From assembly GCA_050732635.1 (NCBI GenBank), contig JBOHRE010000096.1, positions 1-11,931 of the forward strand: DNA of 11,931 bases, read 5' to 3'. Below, piece by piece: positions 7,333-11,931 of this stretch (position 1 is the stretch's first letter; the number at the start of each line of letters is the position of its first letter). Both the position numbers and the translations under genes were made by a program. This DNA comes from JBOHRE01 sp050732635 (GTDB lineage Bacteria > Gemmatimonadota > Gemmatimonadetes > Longimicrobiales > RSA9). The notes beneath the pieces were generated by a model that saw nothing but the letters and a program-made list of their open reading frames with translations, searched no databases and was not told the DNA's origin.

Positions 7333-7731
7333 TCAGGCCGGTCCCGCCGTCGCGCCGGGCGGCGGGCCGATCATGGTTTCGACGAGCTCCACGAGCCGCC
7401 GCGTCTCGACCGGCTTGAGCAGCAGCGACGCGAAGCCGGCTTCTCGCGCCGACTTCGGCGTGACCAGGCCGCTGTGGGCGGTCACCATGACCACCGGAAT
7501 CGATGCCGTGCGGGGATCCGCCTTGAGCTGTTCGTTGGCCCCCCAACCATCGAGCACCGGCATCGACAGGTCCATCAGGATCAGGTCGGGTGGACGCTCG
7601 CGCGCTTTGCGGACCCCCTCCTCGCCGTGCAGCGCCTCTGCCGTTTCATAGCCGACGTGGCGCAGGATCATCGAATAGATCGTGCGCGTGTCGTGGTTGT
7701 CCTCGACGATCAGAACCCGTTTTGGTGCCAT
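7333..7731 (-). CDS. Stand-alone receiver-domain response regulator (first copy)
   Basis: The product is 132 residues made up of a single CheY-like receiver domain with no output domain. All the phosphorylation residues are present: the acidic pair E10-D11, phospho-acceptor D54 in LILMDLSMPVLDG, T84, and K106 in LLKPV. The C-terminal tail is short and Pro/Ala/Gly-rich. Such proteins act as phosphorelay intermediates or through protein contacts; no histidine kinase is encoded here, so the partner is unknown. GAAGG sits directly against the ATG, so ribosome binding looks poor, but no other in-frame start fits the domain. It follows the minus-strand amidohydrolase gene by 69 bases on the same strand and may be co-transcribed with it. 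A second receiver of identical length ends the window (11526-11924). Confidence 0.93.
   Translation of the reverse strand: MAPKRVLIVEDNHDTRTIYSMILRHVGYETAEALHGEEGVRKARERPPDLILMDLSMPVLDGWGANEQLKADPRTASIPVVMVTAHSGLVTPKSAREAGFASLLLKPVETRRLVELVETMIGPPPGATAGPA
7567..7590. repeat. 24-base segment identical (inverted) to 11664-11687
   Basis: These bases are the exact reverse complement of 11664-11687. Both lie within the receiver-domain genes, over the codons for PDLILMDL including the phospho-acceptor aspartate. After two or three differing bases, the match resumes at ATGCCGGT. Because the genes face opposite ways the pair forms an inverted repeat about 4.1 kb apart. Strong protein conservation plus codon bias could produce it without recent duplication. 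Confidence 0.7.
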
Positions 7732-7800
7732 CCTTCGAGGCGCGGACCGGGACTCTCTGCGCAGGCCGAACGGGGCCCCGCATGCAAGAACGGTGCTGAG

Positions 7801-9168
7801 CTATCTGTACCGCCTGCCGCGCTTGATCACGATGTCGACGCGTTGCAGCAGCGCGATATGGCGCAGGACATCGCCGCGCACGGCAATGATGTCCGCGTAT
7901 TTGCCGGGCTCGATGGTTCCGACCTGGTCGGCCACGCCCAGCGCCACGGCAGGCCAGTAGGTGGCCGCCCGGATCGCGCTCATCGCTGGCACGCCCAGCC
8001 GGTTGACCCAGATGTCCAGCTCGTTCCACGTGGCGCGGCTGTGGTATTCGCCCGGCACGCCTGCGTCCGTGCCGACCAGCATGACCACGCCCGCGTCGCG
8101 GAGCTGCTCGAACTTCCGCCGCAGTGTGGGCCGGCGCTGCGGCGTGAGCTGGTAATAGGGCAGCCGCTCGAACTGTTGCAGTGATCGATCGATGTCGGCG
8201 ACGATCGAGTCCGGCAGCCCGATGCGGCGGCTGGGATCGTCCAGGACCTCGGGGTGATCGCGGATGTACTCGTAGTTGAAGAGCACCTCGATGGTCGGCG
8301 TCCACCAGAGCGGACCGAGGTTCATGCGCGCGGTGCGCTCGCGGATCAGCTCGATGACGTCCTGCGGGATCTCCGGGGCGGTCGCCAGGCCCGTATGCTG
8401 AAAGTCATCGATACCGGCGGCGAGCCCGCGTCGGATCTCCTCGGGACGGTGCGCGTGGGCGACGACCGGCAGCCCGTGCCGGTGCGCCTCGTCGGTGACC
8501 GCGCGCACCTCCTCCAGCGTCATCTGGTCCTGGTCGATCAGCTTGATGCAGTCGACGCCAGCGGCGGCCAGGCGGCGCACCTTGGCGCGGCCGTCGTCCG
8601 GGCTGTCGACGCCCCAGCGGAACAGCTCGGTGCCCGGATACGGCGTGTGCTGCAGGAACGGGCCGCACATGTACATGGTCGGTCCGGGGATTTCGCCGCG
8701 CGCGATCCGGTCGCGGACCGCGATGCTGGCATCGAGCGGGGCGCCGGCGTCGCGTGCGCTGGTGACGCCGGCCAGCAGGAGCTGCTCGGCCGCGGCCGGC
8801 ATGATCACGCTCTCGAAGAGCGCCGGATACGTGCTGTCCCAGTGCGCGTAGTCGGCATGGCCGACCAGCATCAGGTGTACGTGCATGTCCCACAGACCCG
8901 GCAGCACGCTCATGCCCTCCGTCGAGATGACGTCGGCATCGGTGGGCACCGGCAGCGTGGCGACCGTGCCGACAGCGCGGATGCGTTCGCCGTCGATCAG
9001 AATGACGCTGTCGTAGAGCGGCGCTCCGCCGTAACCATCGATCAGCGTGCCGCCAACCAGCGCCGTGATGCGGCCGGTCTGCGCCGCCAGCGAGGCTGGA
9101 CCGAGCAGCGAGACGAGCAGCGCGAGCGCGCGGCTCGCACGCCGTGCACAGTGACGGAAACGCGGCAT
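7801..9168 (-). CDS. Secreted metal-dependent amidohydrolase (first copy)
   Basis: The product is 455 residues from ATG 9168. A signal peptide has a basic N region (RFRHCARRASR), a hydrophobic core and an AxA-like end near S-L-A-A-Q30, so the enzyme is exported. The amidohydrolase fold follows, with metal ligands H96 and H98 (DMHVHL), K209 (CIKL, likely carbamylated bridging lysine), H238 (VVAHAH), H258 (FQHTG) and D368 (VGTDAG). The terminal beta-sandwich segment is also present (GTIEPGKYADIIAV). The layout is that of the imidazolonepropionase-related, prolidase-like amidohydrolases, which hydrolyse C-N or amide bonds. The exact substrate cannot be assigned; peptides or cyclic amides are plausible. 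I chose this start over the longer frame to 9228 because of the signal peptide and the ACGAGG ribosome binding site 6 bases upstream. It diverges from the SRAP gene, and a receiver gene follows 69 bases downstream. Confidence 0.88.
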   Translation of the reverse strand: MPRFRHCARRASRALALLVSLLGPASLAAQTGRITALVGGTLIDGYGGAPLYDSVILIDGERIRAVGTVATLPVPTDADVISTEGMSVLPGLWDMHVHLMLVGHADYAHWDSTYPALFESVIMPAAAEQLLLAGVTSARDAGAPLDASIAVRDRIARGEIPGPTMYMCGPFLQHTPYPGTELFRWGVDSPDDGRAKVRRLAAAGVDCIKLIDQDQMTLEEVRAVTDEAHRHGLPVVAHAHRPEEIRRGLAAGIDDFQHTGLATAPEIPQDVIELIRERTARMNLGPLWWTPTIEVLFNYEYIRDHPEVLDDPSRRIGLPDSIVADIDRSLQQFERLPYYQLTPQRRPTLRRKFEQLRDAGVVMLVGTDAGVPGEYHSRATWNELDIWVNRLGVPAMSAIRAATYWPAVALGVADQVGTIEPGKYADIIAVRGDVLRHIALLQRVDIVIKRGRRYR

Positions 9169-9174
9169 GAGCGA

Positions 9175-9180
9175 CCTCGT
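9175..9180 (-). promoter_or_regulatory. Ribosome binding site that fixes the start of the minus-strand amidohydrolase
   Basis: On the minus strand ACGAGG is followed by TCGCTC and then the ATG ending at 9168, a good 6-base spacing. It favours this ATG over the longer frame starting at 9228. Confidence 0.7.
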
Positions 9181-9220
9181 TTGCGAGCAGACGATCGCCG
9201 CCGGCGCGGGCCGGACGGGC

Positions 9221-9236
9221 GCAAGCAACGGGCAAG
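9221..9236. repeat. Direct repeat GCAAG spaced by one helical turn
   Basis: GCAAG occurs at 9221-9225 and again at 9232-9236, 11 bases apart start to start. The second copy overlaps the minus-strand -10 box candidate and the first lies just downstream of it. This would suit an operator for a repressor of the amidohydrolase gene, but a 5-base repeat is short and chance cannot be excluded. Confidence 0.25.
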
Positions 9237-9264
9237 TATAGCGCGCGCGCCGGGGCCGCGGCCA
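9235..9264 (-). promoter_or_regulatory. Probable promoter of the minus-strand amidohydrolase gene
   Basis: The minus strand reads TATACT at 9240-9235, 5 of 6 to the -10 consensus, in otherwise very GC-rich DNA. With an 18-base spacer the -35 would be TGGCCG (9264-9259), a weak match. The start of transcription would fall near 9228, giving a leader of about 60 bases with the ribosome binding site at 9175-9180. Confidence 0.45.
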
Positions 9265-9293
9265 TTGCGGTTGTGCGGCGCGGCCGGCATTCT
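9265..9293 (+). promoter_or_regulatory. Possible leaderless promoter of the SRAP gene
   Basis: TTGCGG (9265-9270), a 17-base spacer and CATTCT (9288-9293) are followed after exactly 6 bases by the ATG at 9300. No Shine-Dalgarno sequence precedes the ATG. The spacing is the same as for the receptor promoter at 2913-2941. Each hexamer matches consensus at only 3 of 6 positions, though TTG and the A and final T of the -10 are kept. Confidence 0.4.
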
Positions 9294-9299
9294 GGGCGT

Positions 9300-10001
9300 A
9301 TGTGTGGCAGATACTCGTTGCGCGTGAGCACGGCCGAGCTGGAGCGCGAGTTCGGCGCGGACGGCACCGGCTGCGACTGGACGCCGCGCTACAACGTCGC
9401 GCCGACGCAGGACGTCGTCATCGTGCGGCGCGCTGGCAGCGGCGCGCGCCTGTCCCTGGTCCGCTGGGGCCTGGTCCCGCCCTGGGCCGACACGCCCTCG
9501 ACCGGCAGCGCGATGATCAACGCGCGGGCGGAAACGCTGACGTCGCGGGCCGCGTTCCGCGATGCGTTCGCGTCGCGGCGGTGCCTGATCCCGGCCGACG
9601 CGTTCTACGAGTGGCGGCGTCTGGGACGTCGCAAGCAGCCGTACCGCATCCACGCCGGTGACGACGAGCTGCTCGCCTTTGCCGGCATCTGGGATCGCTG
9701 GGCCGCCCGGGACGGCGCAGCGGTGATCTCCTGCGCCATCGTGACCACCGACGCGGCCGAGCTGGTGGCGCCGCTCCACGATCGCATGCCGGCGATCCTG
9801 GGCCGCGACGAGCGCGAACGCTGGTTGCACCGCGACACCCCGGTCGGCGAGCTGCTGGATCTGCTGCGCCCGTTTGCGGGGCGGCTGCAGGCGCACCCGG
9901 TTTCGACGCTGATCAACTCACCGGACAACGATGGACCCGAATGCGCCGAGCCCGACACGGACGCACTCGACGCCGCCTTCCAGCTCGAGCTCGGCCCGTG
10001 A
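9300..10001 (+). CDS. SRAP-family protein (YedK/HMCES type), abasic-site DNA-protein crosslink factor
   Basis: The product is 233 residues. The family binds abasic sites in single-stranded DNA and shields them by a covalent thiazolidine link through Cys2, exposed after methionine removal. Here the protein begins MCGRYSL, which fixes the start at ATG 9300; the longer frame from 9273 would hide the cysteine. The other active-site residues are visible: N74 in MINARAET, E104 in FYEW and H160 in HDRMPAIL. The family motifs RYNVAPTQ (30-37) and RWGLVPPWA (55-63) are intact. It is cytoplasmic with no signal peptide. Length is normal for bacterial members (E. coli YedK is 222). It lies 19 bases before a secreted amidohydrolase gene and they are likely co-transcribed, an odd pairing by function. 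I see no LexA-type operator that I can recognise in the upstream region. Confidence 0.95.
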   Translation: MCGRYSLRVSTAELEREFGADGTGCDWTPRYNVAPTQDVVIVRRAGSGARLSLVRWGLVPPWADTPSTGSAMINARAETLTSRAAFRDAFASRRCLIPADAFYEWRRLGRRKQPYRIHAGDDELLAFAGIWDRWAARDGAAVISCAIVTTDAAELVAPLHDRMPAILGRDERERWLHRDTPVGELLDLLRPFAGRLQAHPVSTLINSPDNDGPECAEPDTDALDAAFQLELGP

Positions 10002-10020
10002 ACCCCGACCCGTCAGGACC

Positions 10021-11448
10021 ATGAACCGCATTCGCCGTGGAACCGTGCTCGTCGCCCGCGCCGCGATCTGCTTGCCGCTCAGTGCGGCGGCGTGCGCCAG
10101 CCCGCAGCCGGCGCCAAACGATCAGACGGCCGAGCTCGCCATCGTCGATGTCGCTGTCGTGCCCATGGACGAGGAGCGCGTGCTGCGCGCGCACACCGTG
10201 CTCGTGCGCGACGGGCGCATCGCGGCCGTGGGGCCCGCGACCTCGACCTCCGTGCCGGCCGGCGCCGTGCGCGTCGACGGCCGCGGCAAGTTCCTGATTC
10301 CTGGACTCGCGGAGATGCACGCACACATCCCGGGCGAGGACGCGCCCGAGCAGCTCATCCGCGACATCATGTTCCTGTATATCGCCAATGGCATCACCAC
10401 GATTCGCGGCATGCTCGGTGCGCCCAACCAGCTCGCGCTCCGGGATGCGACGGCGAGCGGCGAGGTGCTGGGACCGACGATCTACGTCGGCGCACCATCG
10501 ATCAACGCTCGGTCCGCCCCGACGCCGGAGGCCGCCGAACGGTTGGTGCGCGAGTACGCTGACGCCGGCTATGACTTCCTGAAGGTCCATCCCGGTCCAA
10601 CGCGCGCCACGTATGATGCGATGGCGGCAGCGGCGCGGGCGCGGGGAATCACCTGGGCGGGCCACGTGCCGGCCGACGTCGGCATCGAGCGCGCGCTCGA
10701 GCTGCGCCAGTCGACGATCGATCACCTGGACGGCTACCTCGAGGGCGCGGCGAGCGGCGCGGTGCGGGCGAGGCTGGCCGCAGGCGAATCGACGCTCGGC
10801 GACGTCGCACGAGCCGTCGACGACGACCGCGTCCGCATGCTGGCGCGCCGCACCCGCGAGCAGAGAGTGCGCGTGGTGCCCACGATGTATCTGTGGGAGA
10901 ACTTCTATGCGCCGGTCGAGCCGGAGACGGTGCTGGCGCAGCCGGAAATGCGCTACGCGACGCCGGAGATGCGCGAGGGCTGGGCACAGCAGAAGCGCAA
11001 CATGGCAGCGCAGCAGCAGCGCGCGGGTCTGACCGCGGCCGATGGGCAGGCCGTGATCGATGCACGGCGCCGGATCCTGAAGGCGCTGGCCGATGAGGGC
11101 GTGGAGATCCTCTTCGGCACCGACTCGCCGCAGATGTTCAACGTGCCGGGCTTCGCGCTCCACCATGAGATCCGGGTGCTTCAGGAGAGTGGGCTCCCGC
11201 CGTTCCAGATTCTTGCGGCCGGCGGCCGCAACGTGGCGCGGTATGCGGCCGAGGAACTGGAGCTGGACGGCCGCTTCGGCACGGTGGCGGTGGACCAGCG
11301 CGCGGATCTCGTTCTGCTGGACGCCAATCCGTTGGAGGATGCGGCCCACGTGCGGCAGATCGCGGGTGTCGTGGTAGGCGGGCGCTGGCTCCCGGCCAGT
11401 GAGATCGACGAAGGACTGCGCGCGATCGCAGCGCGGCATTCGCAGTAG
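10021..11448 (+). CDS. Exported metal-dependent amidohydrolase (second copy)
   Basis: The product is 475 residues from ATG 10021. The signal peptide has a basic N region (MNRIRRG) and ends S-A-A-A-C25, a weak lipobox, so it is either a lipoprotein or cleaved by ordinary signal peptidase; both mean export. Catalytic residues follow the amidohydrolase pattern: H100 and H102 (EMHAHI), K188 (FLKVH), H215 (AGHVP), H235 (DHLDG) and D368 (FGTDSP). The C-terminal sandwich segment includes RADLVLLDANPLED (427-440). Helical insertions at about 245-345 are Gln/Arg/Met-rich. The product belongs to the same broad family as the minus-strand gene at 7801-9168 (shared RDxxxxGExxGPTxY near 141-155) but is clearly diverged. 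The longer frame from 9931 is rejected because it would lie inside the SRAP gene and bury the signal peptide. AGGA (10015-10018) is only 2 bases from the ATG. The substrate is unknown. A receiver gene follows 77 bases downstream. Confidence 0.88.
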   Translation: MNRIRRGTVLVARAAICLPLSAAACASPQPAPNDQTAELAIVDVAVVPMDEERVLRAHTVLVRDGRIAAVGPATSTSVPAGAVRVDGRGKFLIPGLAEMHAHIPGEDAPEQLIRDIMFLYIANGITTIRGMLGAPNQLALRDATASGEVLGPTIYVGAPSINARSAPTPEAAERLVREYADAGYDFLKVHPGPTRATYDAMAAAARARGITWAGHVPADVGIERALELRQSTIDHLDGYLEGAASGAVRARLAAGESTLGDVARAVDDDRVRMLARRTREQRVRVVPTMYLWENFYAPVEPETVLAQPEMRYATPEMREGWAQQKRNMAAQQQRAGLTAADGQAVIDARRRILKALADEGVEILFGTDSPQMFNVPGFALHHEIRVLQESGLPPFQILAAGGRNVARYAAEELELDGRFGTVAVDQRADLVLLDANPLEDAAHVRQIAGVVVGGRWLPASEIDEGLRAIAARHSQ

Positions 11449-11525
11449 GCTCGATCGGCGAACGACGTGGCTGTGCGGCTGGCCCGAACAATGCATAACG
11501 CATGTGTGGAGGTCGATTCGGTCGC

Positions 11526-11924
11526 ATGCAGAAGACAATCCTCGTCATCGAAGATCAGCAGGAGATCCGCCAGCTCTATGCGACGGTGCTGCGCTCGCAG
11601 GGCTACTGGGTGGTCGAAGCGGGCGACGGCCGCGAAGGTCTGGAGCGGGCTCGCGACCTGCATCCCGACCTGATCCTGATGGACCTGGCAATGCCGGTCC
11701 TCGACGGGCGCGAGGCCGCGGCGCGCCTGCGGCAGGATCCGACGACACGACACATCACGGTCATCGCCGTCACCGCGCTGAATTACGATGACATGCAGGC
11801 GGCCGCGTTCGACGCCTACCTCACGAAGCCGATCAGTGCGAAGCGGCTGCTCCGCGAGGTGCGCAACTACATCGGCCGGGGCGACGACGGCGGCAGCGGG
11901 ATACAGCGCGGCGCCGCGGCTTGA
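11526..11924 (+). CDS. Stand-alone receiver-domain response regulator (second copy)
   Basis: The product is 132 residues if translation begins at ATG 11526, with a single CheY-like receiver and no output domain. The key residues are E9-D10, phospho-acceptor D53 in LILMDLAMPVLDG, T83 and K101 in LTKPI. The C-terminal tail after about residue 118 is Gly/Asp-rich. The frame extends upstream to ATG 11502, but receiver domains normally begin a few residues before the first strand (TILVIED here). GGAGG at 11508-11512 precedes the chosen ATG by 13 bases, which is longer than usual, and would fall inside the longer version. A CATAAC hexamer at 11494-11499 might be a -10 box, without a clear -35. No kinase is nearby. 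It matches the length and core motif of the receiver at 7333-7731. Confidence 0.92.
   Translation: MQKTILVIEDQQEIRQLYATVLRSQGYWVVEAGDGREGLERARDLHPDLILMDLAMPVLDGREAAARLRQDPTTRHITVIAVTALNYDDMQAAAFDAYLTKPISAKRLLREVRNYIGRGDDGGSGIQRGAAA
11664..11687. repeat. 24-base segment identical (inverted) to 7567-7590
   Basis: This is the partner of the inverted repeat described at 7567-7590. It covers the codons around the phospho-acceptor aspartate of the second receiver gene. Confidence 0.7.
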
Positions 11925-11931
11925 GCCGCGG
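11914..11931 (+). terminator. Stem-loop over the stop codon of the last gene, possible start of a terminator
   Basis: CCGCGGC, loop TTGA, GCCGCGG is a perfect 7-base stem that ends exactly at the window edge. The stop codon TGA sits in the loop. Whether a T-run follows cannot be seen, so its role as a terminator is uncertain. Confidence 0.4.

Noticed and set aside
7771..7780. CGGGGCCCCG palindrome between the first amidohydrolase and receiver genes as a terminator
   Set aside because: There is no loop of useful size and no T-run on the minus strand after it.
7216..8184. 322-residue plus-strand frame over the end of the metallopeptidase gene, the first receiver gene and the amidohydrolase gene
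   Set aside because: It crosses three real genes and shows no motif.
9169..9299. LexA/SOS operator upstream of the SRAP gene
   Set aside because: No CTGT-N8-ACAG or other LexA-like inverted pair is visible.
8254..9327. 357-residue open frame on the plus strand antisense to the first amidohydrolase gene
   Set aside because: It is a composition-driven shadow frame. The minus-strand gene has intact catalytic residues, a signal peptide and a ribosome binding site.
9931..10020. Upstream extension of the second amidohydrolase gene by 30 codons
   Set aside because: It would lie inside the SRAP gene and place Ser/Pro/Arg-rich residues before a normal signal peptide.
9913..11538. 541-residue open frame on the minus strand antisense to the second amidohydrolase gene
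   Set aside because: It is Arg/His-rich with no domain motif and mirrors the codon positions of a well-supported gene on the plus strand.

Overview
The window is a high-GC (roughly 70% by eye) bacterial chromosomal segment with densely packed genes on both strands. Several traits point to a diderm of the Gemmatimonadota type. They are several lipoprotein-type signal peptides, a TonB-dependent receptor with an N-terminal carboxypeptidase-like domain, a DUF2911 lipoprotein, an ECF sigma/anti-sigma pair, secreted amidohydrolases and two likely leaderless promoters. This taxonomic guess is inference; no rRNA or marker gene is present.

Left part (1-2900): a gene cut by the window edge overlaps a small unknown lipoprotein gene by 4 bases, and a DUF2911 lipoprotein gene follows 6 bases later; these probably form one operon. 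An ECF sigma factor and its zinc-finger anti-sigma factor come next, overlapping by ATGA, and a clear intrinsic terminator closes the group.

Middle part (2900-7322): a 757-residue outer-membrane receptor gene starts at an ATG placed 6 bases after a good -10 box, so its mRNA is probably leaderless. It is followed by a 655-residue lipoprotein that combines a bacterial Ig-like (Big_2) domain with a zinc metallopeptidase domain (HEFQH plus a downstream glutamate, M30/hyicolysin-like).

Right part (7333-11924): the layout is mirror-like. On the minus strand a secreted amidohydrolase gene is followed by a stand-alone receiver-domain response regulator. On the plus strand an SRAP (YedK/HMCES-type) gene and a second secreted amidohydrolase gene are followed by a second stand-alone receiver of the same length (132 residues). 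The two arms diverge from a 131-base intergenic region holding promoter candidates on both strands. A 24-base segment is identical, in inverted orientation, in the two receiver genes.

No tRNA, rRNA, CRISPR array, insertion sequence or phage gene was seen. No recognised defence system was seen. The most interesting feature is the mirrored amidohydrolase-receiver arrangement around the SRAP gene.
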